Shown: piece by piece, positions 16,672-24,447 of the stretch
Numbering within the stretch: position 1 is the first letter of the stretch
How the letters are laid out: every line of letters begins with the position of its first letter
Source of the DNA: Gammaproteobacteria bacterium
Lineage (GTDB): Bacteria > Pseudomonadota > Gammaproteobacteria > SZUA-152
DNA length: 33,035 nucleotides
NCBI GenBank assembly: GCA_021647705.1
Contig: JAKIUF010000051.1
Span: 1 to 33,035, forward strand
Direction: 5' to 3'
Translations under genes and position numbers: made by a program
The notes under the pieces: generated by a model
Told to the model about the DNA's origin: nothing
The model's input: the letters and a program-made list of their open reading frames with translations, nothing else
Databases searched by the model: none

Positions 16672-18327
16672 TCAGGGTTGCTTGTCGATTACGCCAAACA
16701 GATTATCAACAGCCTCCGAAGCCGCATCGGCGTAAGGAAGTAATACCAGGTTGGCACCCGCCTGCTTTAATTGCCGGGCACAAGTGGTGGTGTGGGCTGT
16801 TACCGCCACTTGCCCTTTGTAACCATGATCACGCAAGCCTTGCAGCAAGGCGAAATTAACGGACTTTTCTCGCAAACTGCTCAAAACCCAGCGTGCCTGC
16901 TCAAGCGGCAAGCTGGCGAGAAATTCTGGGTCTTCAGCATCGCCGTAATACACCTCATAACGGTTTTCTTCCTGCCCGTGTATCAGATTGGGATCGAAAT
17001 CGACCCCGAGCACTCGGTAGCCGCGTTGCTCCAGCTCGCGCGCAATCCTTGTGCCGAACCGTCCCAGACCAAACAGGATGACATCAACCTTGTGTCGCTC
17101 CATATACTGGTCTTGAGCTTCTTCCCTGTATGCCCGTTTACGCTCGAACAACCCCAACCAGGGGGAAAGTCGCTCGTAGAGGAGGTGGGAGTACAGAATC
17201 ATGTAAGTAGAGGCGCTGATAGTAATCAAACCCACCAGGGTGATGAGACCCATGGTGTCAGCGTTAATATGGCCCAGGCTTAGGCCCAATGCTCCCAGGA
17301 TCAGGGAAAACTCGCTGATCTGCGCCACTGTCAAACCGGCCAGAAAGCTGGTGCGTTTACGGTAACCCATGACACCCAGGATGATCATTACGATTAACGG
17401 GTTACCAAGAAGCACAAACAACGACAGCAGAATGGCCGGTACTACCTGTGCATCGAGTGTTGCCAGATCCAGCCCGGCACCCAGGTCGATGAAAAAAAAC
17501 AGCAACAGAAAATCCCGCAGACTCACCAGGCGCGAGCCAATAGCCTCGCGGTAGGGTGTGGAGGCCAGCGACACCCCGGCGAGAAAGGCACCTACCTCCT
17601 TGCTGAAGCCCAAATGGCTACCCGCTGCTCCCAGAGCGACCGCCCAGGCAATGGCGAACAGTACCAGCAGTTCCGGGGAGCGGGCTAATTGGTGTAGCAG
17701 TGGCGTCAACACGTAGTGTATCAACAGGCCAATGGCAACGATAAACAGCCCACCTTTGATCAATACCGCAAGCGCTTCTCTGCCCAGGCCCGCAGTGTCA
17801 CCGGCTTCGCCCAACGCGGTCAGACCAATCATCACCAGCACCACGACGATATCCTGAACGATAAGAAAACCAATAGCGATGCGTCCGTGCAGCGCATCTA
17901 CCTCACGCTTGTCGGACAGCAGCTTGACGATAATAATGGTGCTGGAAAAGGTTAACGCCACTGCCACATAAAGAGCGGTTACCGGGGACATCCCAAGGGC
18001 AATGGCAATAAAGTAACCAACGACGGAAGTAAAAAAAACCTGCCCCAGCCCGGTGGCCAGCGCTACCGTTCCCATGCTGCGGATGATATGTAGATCCAGC
18101 TTGAGCCCAACCACGAACAACAACAGTGCAATACCCAATTTGGCTAGCAGATCAATCTGATCGTTTGCGGATACCCAGCCGAGTGCGGATGGCCCCACCA
18201 GAACACCTACGGCGATAAAGGCAACAATCAGTGGCTGTCGCAACCGTATACCGATAGCGCCGATGACGGCGGCCACCAATAACAGCACTGCCATTTCTGT
18301 AAAGACGTCACCGAAGATTGATGTCAT
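16672..18327 (-). CDS. CPA2 monovalent cation:proton antiporter (KefB/YbaL type)
   Basis: A 551-residue inner-membrane protein. Residues ~1-385 form a Na+/H+ exchanger domain of about 12 helices (LRQPLIVAFIAVGVLVGPSALG, ALTFSSTIIIVKLLSDK, FIDLGAGLDL). Residues ~410-530 form a Rossmann TrkA-N/RCK domain (VDVILFGLGRFGTRIARELE with GxGxxG, then GVDFDPN and GDAEDPEF). The RCK part should bind NAD(H) or a nucleotide and gate K+ or Na+ efflux. There is no TrkA-C. A palindrome AGTGTC-tctttg-GACACT (18464-18481), 137 bp upstream, may be a control site. Expected role: pH, K+ or electrophile stress, together with the Usp gene downstream. Confidence 0.92.
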   Translation of the reverse strand: MTSIFGDVFTEMAVLLLVAAVIGAIGIRLRQPLIVAFIAVGVLVGPSALGWVSANDQIDLLAKLGIALLLFVVGLKLDLHIIRSMGTVALATGLGQVFFTSVVGYFIAIALGMSPVTALYVAVALTFSSTIIIVKLLSDKREVDALHGRIAIGFLIVQDIVVVLVMIGLTALGEAGDTAGLGREALAVLIKGGLFIVAIGLLIHYVLTPLLHQLARSPELLVLFAIAWAVALGAAGSHLGFSKEVGAFLAGVSLASTPYREAIGSRLVSLRDFLLLFFFIDLGAGLDLATLDAQVVPAILLSLFVLLGNPLIVMIILGVMGYRKRTSFLAGLTVAQISEFSLILGALGLSLGHINADTMGLITLVGLITISASTYMILYSHLLYERLSPWLGLFERKRAYREEAQDQYMERHKVDVILFGLGRFGTRIARELEQRGYRVLGVDFDPNLIHGQEENRYEVYYGDAEDPEFLASLPLEQARWVLSSLREKSVNFALLQGLRDHGYKGQVAVTAHTTTCARQLKQAGANLVLLPYADAASEAVDNLFGVIDKQP

Positions 18328-19567
18328 GATTCAGCTACCCCATATACCTTTAAATGGATTTCAGCCTGTGACAGGCTGTCTACAAGCGAGAGCCGTGTCA
18401 TTATCACCACCGGCCACAAAGCTCACCCACAAGCCCGCCCCGATGTTTGTGTGAATCACCACCAGTGTCTCTTTGGACACTATCAATTTGTAATCTGTCC
18501 TGTCGAAAAAAAATCAATTAAAAAGCGCGTTAAAGGGAACACCGTATTTTAAAAGGTCATGGTTTGATCTTACACATAAAAGGCGACAAATAGTGTGTAA
18601 TATCAAGCAATGTCTCTTTTTTTCTCAGAGGTCAAAGAGATGCAGAAAAATACACTAAAACTCCGCACCCCTGTGTTCATAATAGGCGTTTTTGAGCATC
18701 ACTAAATATAACTCCCCACGTACTGGAGCACTTGTCCTGGATGGGTTAAAGCCTGTGAACTCCGGCTAAAAACATGCCGGAATAACGGTATTCCCTAAAG
18801 TACTAACAGAACGATTCCACCCCTGATCCATCTTGCGGATAAGGGTGATGACAAAGGGTTATTTATAACCAAGAGGCTTTTCTGAAAAGGATCGTTGATT
18901 GCCGTGCGTGAAGTAAAGTATTGCTGCTTGATGATTTTTGCTTTCTCGGAAAGTGCCCCAGGTGTGTGATATAAAGCGATTTCAGCGAAGTGGAATTTGA
19001 CATTTTTTTCGATAACCTGTTTTGATGCTGGTTGAAAATCCAGTTTTTGACAGGCGTATTTATAAACAATTTTTGCTCGCATAATAGCCAATCATTTCTT
19101 TTTTTTTCAATATTCCGAAGTGAGTGATGAATAATTGCCAGGCGATCATGAGGAGTTTTAGTGTTGTTATGAAATGAAAAAGGGTGTGTGGTGAATGCCT
19201 GGATTTCAAATGCTGTGGGTAACTAATACGCGCTAGCCTTTGGTTGTCGCCGAGCCTGGTTGCTCATTGTAGGCCAATAAAGTTTGTAGCTTTGTCTGCT
19301 AAAAAAATCAAGAGGGTAATAACGGGGAGGGTTATCAGTCATTTTCTTGTCTTCTTTATCCATAACAATAAAAAGTGGGAAAATGATTGTAGCGTTTCGT
19401 CATTTTTGTATGGCTGGTATTGAAATGTTTGTTTTAAATCGATACCATCACTTCTAACTTTTGGCACCGGAGTTGGTGCAGGTTCATTGACTTTTCTCGT
19501 GCGCATTGTTGGATAAATGCAGTGAAAGGAAACGGATATTCTAGCTCGTGATTTGAGGATGTATTTT
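18328..19567. other. 1.24-kb gap with no convincing gene
   Basis: Contains the upstream region of the CPA2 gene (with the palindrome at 18464-18481), many stop codons in all frames, and several blocks similar to other gaps. 18570-18613 (reverse strand) resembles 24013-24056, sharing cattgcttgatatt and cctttta. 18859-18934 resembles 24236-24310. A 98-codon frame at 18795-19091 (minus) has no family features or good start and is left out. The last ~500 bp before 19568 would be the leader/promoter of the multicopper oxidase gene; I see no confident promoter. Confidence 0.5.
18859..18934 (+). repeat. Intergenic block related to 24236-24310
   Basis: About 75 bp align with the block 24236-24310. 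Shared parts include tttataa, ttttct-aaaa, ttgattg, gtg-gtgaag and aagtat, at roughly 70-75% identity by eye. Both stand upstream of genes for large exported lipoproteins (634 bp and 138 bp before the chosen starts). The similarity could be a shared regulatory segment or a leftover of duplication. Confidence 0.5.
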
Positions 19568-21673
19568 ATGCGCCGTAGTGTTGTAATAAGGACTGTTACG
19601 CTGGCAACTTGTCTTGCTGTTTTAATTGTTTTATCCAGTTGTGGTGGCGGTGGTTCCAGCAGTGATACTTCCAACGAAAAACCTATAGCAAGGGTTTCAC
19701 CCGAAACTGAACAATTTATTCAAGTTGGAGGTAGTATCAATTTTAGCGGGGACAGTAGTAGCGACCCTGATGGAAATAACCCGCTGAGCTACCAATGGAC
19801 GTTTTCAGGTGCCGCAACTTCAATTCAGCAGTCAACCGACAGTAACACTGGAATGGTATCGTTTACTGAGGTTGGCATGGTTACCGCAAAACTGGTGGTA
19901 ACAGATAGCCTGGGACTGGCGTCGGATATCACTACCGTTGTCATCAATGTTGCAGCGGTTAATAGCAATCAGCCACCTGTTGGGTCAATCAGCCATGATG
20001 ATGGTAATGGCAGTGTTGGTAGCACTGGTAATTTCAGTATTACCGCCGGTAGCAGTGTCGTTTTTAGCAGTACAGTAACTGATCCGGAAGATGATTCAAT
20101 CAGCTATGCCTGGGATTTCCAGGGTGGAACTCCAGCGACATCCAACAGTAGCTCTGTCACTGTCAATTATGCAAACGCGGGTACATTCCCCGTATCGTTG
20201 GTTGTCAGTGATGGTAATAGCAATAGTGTGACTATTCCTGCAACACCTTTACTGGTTACCGTAGTCGCAAACCTTCCCGTTTTTAAACATCTGCCGATAT
20301 TAATGCCGACCATGGTCGGTGATGTGGCAACTTATACTTTAAATGCTCAGGAAAACATTAATGTCGTGGTTGAGACACCAGAGGGAAGCTGGACAACGCC
20401 CATGATGCGTTACAATGACTTGCAGCTACCACCGGTTATTGTTGCCAAGCGTGGTGACAGCATCGAAGTCAATGTTAATAATAATCTTATTGCCAGCGAT
20501 GAAGATACAACCGTACATTGGCATGGGTTCAAAATTCCGGGCTCTCAGGATGGTGGACCTGATTTCCCTATTCCTGCGGGCACTTCAAAAACCTACAGTT
20601 TTACTCTTGTGCAGCCAGCGGCTTCACTTTGGTTTCATCCCCATGCTCACGGCACGACGGCTACACAAGTCTATAAAGGTCTGGCGGGCGCATTCATTCT
20701 GACCGACGATATTACTGATGCCCTGGAAACCAACAATGAACTACCTTCGGGCGAATATGATATCGCCCTGTTGGTCCAGGACCGCCAATTCACTGAAGAG
20801 ACCAATGTTTCCGGTGTACGGGATCTCGTCTATCAGGTTGGTATGAATGGAGTATTGAGTGACCGAATATTGGTGAATGGCGCTGAAATGCCTGCTCTGG
20901 ATGTCGCAACAAGTCAGTACCGGTTCCGGTTATACAATGCTTCCAACGCGCGCACTTATAATTTTGCTTTGGATAACGGCGCTAATTTTTATGTTGTTGG
21001 TAGCGATGGAGGACTTCTGAATACACCCGTGCTGACTAAGAACATTATGCTAGGTGCGGGTGAGCGTGCCGAAATTGTGGTGGATTTTCGTCACCGTCTC
21101 AATCAGCAAATCAAATTAATCAGCCGGGCAGTTGGCAACAATAGTGCGGACTCTGATGTGATGCGCTTTGATGTGAACAGAGAAGTGACAGACCCGGTGG
21201 TTTTGTATACCAGTTTACCCGCCAATGCAGAAATCAACACTCGACTAACAAAAGCTGACGCGAGTGTTACCCGGGATTTTGTGATGAGTATGCGTATGGG
21301 GCCTACGGGTGGAATGGTGTTTCTGATCAATGAGATGACTTTTGATATGAGCCGGATTGATGAAACCGTTGCTTCAGGTGCGATTGAAATCTGGAATATT
21401 CAAAACACCTCGGTGATGGAGCATCCATTCCACGCCCATGCCATACAATGGCAAGTGCTTGATCGTGGGCCGACGGGTGGAATATTGACAGCAGCCAGTG
21501 GTGTTGAGCTTGGTTGGAAAGATACCGTGCTGGTGCAGCCCGGTGAAACGGTCCGGTTTATTGGTAAATTTGATCCGGTTGTTAACAGTGGACTGTATAT
21601 GTATCACTGCCATATTCTGGAACATGAGGATGCCGGTATGATGGGGACTTTTGAAGTATTGCCCATGATGTAA
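19568..21673 (+). CDS. Multicopper oxidase lipoprotein with two PKD domains
   Basis: A 701-residue exported protein. ATG 19568 is preferred, with gagg nine bases upstream; upstream TTG/ATG codons (19553, 19559) lack that spacing. The signal ends in the lipobox VLSSC (C25), then a Gly/Ser linker. PKD-like domains occupy ~37-128 (SGDSSSDPDG..YQWTF) and ~134-233 (FSSTVTDPEDDSISYAWDF). Cupredoxin domains carry all four copper motifs: H317-W-H319-G, H357-P-H359-A-H361-G, H619-PF-H622-A-H624, and H680-C681-H682-x3-H686-x4-M691 with the type-1 Cys and axial Met. It is thus a complete laccase/CueO/CotA-type oxidase anchored to a membrane. The PKD domains suggest surface display and carbohydrate or protein binding. 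The substrate (Cu+, Mn2+, phenols) is unknown; no cop genes are adjacent. Confidence 0.88.
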   Translation: MRRSVVIRTVTLATCLAVLIVLSSCGGGGSSSDTSNEKPIARVSPETEQFIQVGGSINFSGDSSSDPDGNNPLSYQWTFSGAATSIQQSTDSNTGMVSFTEVGMVTAKLVVTDSLGLASDITTVVINVAAVNSNQPPVGSISHDDGNGSVGSTGNFSITAGSSVVFSSTVTDPEDDSISYAWDFQGGTPATSNSSSVTVNYANAGTFPVSLVVSDGNSNSVTIPATPLLVTVVANLPVFKHLPILMPTMVGDVATYTLNAQENINVVVETPEGSWTTPMMRYNDLQLPPVIVAKRGDSIEVNVNNNLIASDEDTTVHWHGFKIPGSQDGGPDFPIPAGTSKTYSFTLVQPAASLWFHPHAHGTTATQVYKGLAGAFILTDDITDALETNNELPSGEYDIALLVQDRQFTEETNVSGVRDLVYQVGMNGVLSDRILVNGAEMPALDVATSQYRFRLYNASNARTYNFALDNGANFYVVGSDGGLLNTPVLTKNIMLGAGERAEIVVDFRHRLNQQIKLISRAVGNNSADSDVMRFDVNREVTDPVVLYTSLPANAEINTRLTKADASVTRDFVMSMRMGPTGGMVFLINEMTFDMSRIDETVASGAIEIWNIQNTSVMEHPFHAHAIQWQVLDRGPTGGILTAASGVELGWKDTVLVQPGETVRFIGKFDPVVNSGLYMYHCHILEHEDAGMMGTFEVLPMM

Positions 21674-21675
21674 AA

Positions 21676-21970
21676 CATGAGTTAAACGCTAAAAAATATT
21701 CAGCCGAATGAAATAATTACTTTACATTCTCTGGAACAAATTGTTCTTTGATCCCGGATCACAGAGTCATAAAATCTAACGCAAAGGTGAAAAGGTGGGA
21801 AGACGTAGAGAATGAAAAGAGTCAGAGGATAAAGTGCAAAAGCGATAAAAAATCTTAAATACTGTGAATCTCTGCGTTCTTTGCGTCTCAGCGCCTTTGC
21901 GTTGGATTTTCATTATTCAGCCCCAGCCAGCATCGCATGAAAACAGGATGAGTTAGCTCTTAATTCATAG
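21676..21970. repeat. Full-length copy of the 295-bp palindromic repeat element
   Basis: Starts catgagttaaacgctaaaa and ends ttagctcttaattcatag, which are inverted relatives. Inside, the arms aatctaacgcaaaggtg (21775 region) and cgcctttgcgttggatt (21890-21907) pair, and a second arm pair, gacgtagag and ctctgcgtt, encloses a ~75-bp loop. No coding capacity. It begins three bases after the multicopper oxidase stop codon, as the copy at 11576-11715 abuts purB. It serves as the template that shows the copy at 5246/11715 is split. The remainder of the gap to 22042 shows nothing. Confidence 0.7.
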
Positions 21971-22042
21971 TAGAGATCGAAAATAAATAATGTGTACAGT
22001 GTTTTTAGCGCAAACAATTAAGGCAAGTTAGATATCCTGATC

Positions 22043-23470
22043 TTATATGTGTTCGGTCGTAGATTCATTTGTATTTGTGCTTGATTCAGGAGTTTTTCCC
22101 TCAGGTATGGGAGCATCAATACGCAGTTCATCGTCTGAGTTAGAAAGAATGTTGGGAATGCTCGAATTTACAGCTTCTGACTCTTTAACCTTTGGTGCCT
22201 TTGCTACCCACCTGGAAAGGTGTTGACCAATATCTTGATAGAACAAAGGGAACTCTTTAGAAGAGTCTTCAACGAATGTTTTGGCTCCTTTGAATCTGGC
22301 AGCCATATCTACTATTCGTACAACCTCAAGGTATGTTGGTAAATCAGACACTCCCTCTGGTATTAAAACGGTGGGATCTTCAGTAGCCTCAACTAAAGAA
22401 GCAGAAGTCATGGGGATTCTTCTTGGCCAATATGCCCTCAATCCAACATTTCCAATACCCTTACTCCTCAGTTGACGAGTAATCCAGTTTATAGAGGCTG
22501 TAGCCCTGGCTCTATCTTTTGGGGCTTCTAACTTCATGCTGATGTTAATCGTTCTCCTCAAACAATCTGCTGAGAAAATAATCCTGGATGCTGCGTTAGG
22601 AATTTCAAACTCTGTAGAGAAACCGTTGTTTTGAGCCAAATCAGCGCAGTCCCCAGAGAAATTTAGTTCTGCTTCTTTTTCCCGGGCTCTTGATAAAGCT
22701 ATTTTCACAGGCTGCCCAATGGACATGCTGAGATTAAGTGATAAGTGCCTTAACAGTTGATGCCACCCCGAAACAGATATCTCTACAATTTCACTCGTCT
22801 TACTCAGTGCAGTACCATGCTGTACAGAACTACATAGGTTTTTCCATTCTCCAGGCATTCTTGTTAATGATGATACCCCTGACGAATCATGATCAAGATA
22901 CCGGACTAATTCACTGAGTATATAAGCTTGCTCTGGGTCCTCAACATTCTTGTTAGCAGTGAGCAGAACAGCCCTGGATTTCAAGGACAACCAAGAAAAG
23001 TGATATAGCTCTACTGACCTTAGCTTATTTTTAGATACTTTAATCGGGTGATGGGTAGGGGTTGTTGAGAATTGGTTTGATATAGTAATCAAAGCATTTA
23101 TGCCATGAGCTTTCGCTAAATCAAGGTATTCTTCGACCTGCTCTTTTGTTAGTTCAGCATTTCCAATTTTTGATTCAATTAAGGCAGTCCATTGCTTTGA
23201 CCCACTTGTGATAATTATCAGCCCATCAGGCCTGGGCCCTTTTGATTTTTCGTTATTCTTGAAAGTAACTTCGGTATAGCACACAATTTTTATGCGTTTA
23301 CCTACTGGCGCACCTGCATCTGAAAGAACTTCTCTCGCAAAACCAGGAACTACCATAAACGAAGCAAGTAGGCTTGACGTTGCTCTTTCTTCTTTCTTGG
23401 AGTCTGCAACCGTCGGTATTAGGCGTGCATACTGCCCGCTGGCGAGACGCTCTGTGATTTCTAATCCCAT
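22043..23470 (-). CDS. PD-(D/E)XK nuclease-like protein, orphan, possible defence gene
   Basis: A 475-residue protein without signal or membrane segments. The N-terminal half shows a PD-(D/E)XK core: E67 in CYTEVTF, P81-D82-G in GPRPDGLIII, E99-S-K101 in WTALIESKIGNAEL, and Q111 in KEQVEEYLDLA. This is the spacing of restriction-type and Holliday-junction-type nucleases. The C-terminal half (~220-420) is unrecognised and ends in an acidic Ser/Thr/Pro tail. No methyltransferase or helicase is adjacent. SD gagggg before ATG 23470 lies in the end of the preceding small membrane-protein gene, two bases away, so the two are coupled. Placement between repeat-derived and fossil sequences fits acquisition by transfer. 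Antiviral activity is inference. Confidence 0.7.
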   Translation of the reverse strand: MGLEITERLASGQYARLIPTVADSKKEERATSSLLASFMVVPGFAREVLSDAGAPVGKRIKIVCYTEVTFKNNEKSKGPRPDGLIIITSGSKQWTALIESKIGNAELTKEQVEEYLDLAKAHGINALITISNQFSTTPTHHPIKVSKNKLRSVELYHFSWLSLKSRAVLLTANKNVEDPEQAYILSELVRYLDHDSSGVSSLTRMPGEWKNLCSSVQHGTALSKTSEIVEISVSGWHQLLRHLSLNLSMSIGQPVKIALSRAREKEAELNFSGDCADLAQNNGFSTEFEIPNAASRIIFSADCLRRTINISMKLEAPKDRARATASINWITRQLRSKGIGNVGLRAYWPRRIPMTSASLVEATEDPTVLIPEGVSDLPTYLEVVRIVDMAARFKGAKTFVEDSSKEFPLFYQDIGQHLSRWVAKAPKVKESEAVNSSIPNILSNSDDELRIDAPIPEGKTPESSTNTNESTTEHI

Positions 23471-23472
23471 AC

Positions 23473-23826
23473 TTATCCCCTCACTCTCTTGTTTATTATT
23501 ATGGTGTCTGAAAGCAACCTGACAGGTATAATCAGTACCAAAGTGACGAGGTTAAATATGTCACTTCGACGCTTGTTCCGGTAGCGGCTTATTCCAGGAT
23601 TTTCTGGTATCTGGTTCCCTATGGCCAGATTCAGTGCGTAAATTACCACAAAATAAAATGTTGTGTGTAACATGCTTTCCCAAAAAAATCTAAAATCAAC
23701 TTTTGGTTTTCTGTCGAAACTGTTAAGCTCGGTGTCCCGCCCTGTATTTTGATTAGCTTTGATATTTGGGTTCAAAGTAAAGGTTTTGGTAATTCGAAAC
23801 CCTTCAGTTTCATTAAACTTGTGCAT
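23473..23826 (-). CDS. Small predicted membrane protein coupled to the nuclease-like gene
   Basis: A 117-residue frame with two hydrophobic stretches (MLHTTFYFVVIYALNLAIG, ~52-70, and DIFNLVTLVLIIPVRLLSD, ~89-107) and a polar N-terminus. It ends two bases before the nuclease gene, on the same strand, and its tail contains that gene's ribosome-binding site, which supports real translation. ATG 23826 has only a weak SD; an internal start at the Met of MLHTTFYF is possible. No family recognised. A nuclease plus a small membrane protein is a layout seen in defence gene pairs, but nothing here proves it. Confidence 0.5.
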   Translation of the reverse strand: MHKFNETEGFRITKTFTLNPNIKANQNTGRDTELNSFDRKPKVDFRFFWESMLHTTFYFVVIYALNLAIGNQIPENPGISRYRNKRRSDIFNLVTLVLIIPVRLLSDTIIINKRVRG

Positions 23827-23887
23827 AGCTTTGCTTTGTAGGTTGCCCGAAACACATCAAATCTTTGCGTGAGCCAAAGTAGGAGGC

Positions 23888-24010
23888 TTATTGCCTGAGT
23901 GCCAGTGCGTGTTTTGGATATTAAAATGCGTGTTGTATTAAAAAAATAGGGCGTCTAGGTAGTTAGTGATCAGCATTATGTAACTGTGTTTGGTTAACGG
24001 GAAATAGATT
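23888..24010 (+). repeat. 3' flank duplicated with 29988-30110
   Basis: About 123 bp with roughly 75% identity by eye to 29988-30110. Shared words include ttatt-cctgagtgcc, ttaaaat-cg, ttgtatta, aggtag-tag, atca-cattatg and gaaaatagat/gaaatagatt. The block carries the last codons and 3' flank of the autotransporter gene. The rest of the gap 24011-24447 holds the inverted repeat at 24141-24182 and the block 24236-24310, with no gene. Confidence 0.6.
23889..23924 (+). pseudogene. Fossil C-terminus of an autotransporter-barrel paralogue
   Basis: The 12 codons read Y C L S A S A C F G Y stop. They align in frame with the end of the intact autotransporter gene (Y Y L S A G A R F E L stop, 29989-30024), at a constant offset of 6100 bp. 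Similarity continues ~86 bp beyond the stop codon (to 24010, against 30110), while upstream of ~23888 it fades. It is best read as the remains of a second copy of that gene, most of it lost or replaced by the nuclease gene pair. Confidence 0.6.
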
Positions 24011-24140
24011 TGAGTCATTGCTTGATATTGCACAAAATTCATTACCTTTTAATGTTGCGCAAGTCTCAAAAGTGAATTGAGTGCTAAAAACACCTGTTTT
24101 AAATTATGTTGTTTATAAAAATAGGGTGGGTGAAGGCAAT

Positions 24141-24182
24141 GGGTATAACGGGAGCAGGAACAGGCTATACACAGTTATACCC
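24141..24182. promoter_or_regulatory. Perfect 9-bp inverted repeat upstream of the Fn3/CSLREA lipoprotein gene
   Basis: gggtataac (24141-24149) and gttataccc (24174-24182) are exact reverse complements with 24 nt between. It lies 266 bp before the chosen start. It could be an operator, or an RNA hairpin if the transcript starts upstream. No terminator T-run follows on either side. Confidence 0.4.
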
Positions 24183-24235
24183 GGGTTGTCTCCGCCATTT
24201 TTCCGGTATTTTCGCATAGAATTATGTGGTTTTTT

Positions 24236-24310
24236 CCTTTATAAGTAGGTGAGTTTTCTAAAAATATCTTTGATTGTGGTGTGTGAAGCGAAGTATCATT
24301 GCCCGATAAC
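24236..24310 (+). repeat. Intergenic block related to 18859-18934
   Basis: See the partner block. This copy ends 138 bp before the start of the 1293-residue lipoprotein gene and so probably lies in its promoter or leader. Confidence 0.5.
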
Positions 24311-24447
24311 TTTAAGACGTTGTGATGTTTTGCTACGCCTGTTTACTTGCCATAAAAAATAAGGAAGATACTGTAGTTGTTAAATTAGCCAGTAGCAGGA
24401 AACCATTCACAACGATTTTCAATAAAAAATCACTTCGGTCAGTTGTT

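Noticed and set aside
18700-18800. Possible cyclic-di-GMP (GEMM) riboswitch, suggested by aaagcctgtgaactccggctaa
   Set aside because: The second helix is just a simple tccggc/gccgga hairpin; conserved GEMM core positions and the tetraloop-receptor are missing.
18795-19091. 98-codon minus-strand frame
   Set aside because: No SD, signal or recognisable motif, and part of it overlaps the intergenic block shared with 24236-24310.
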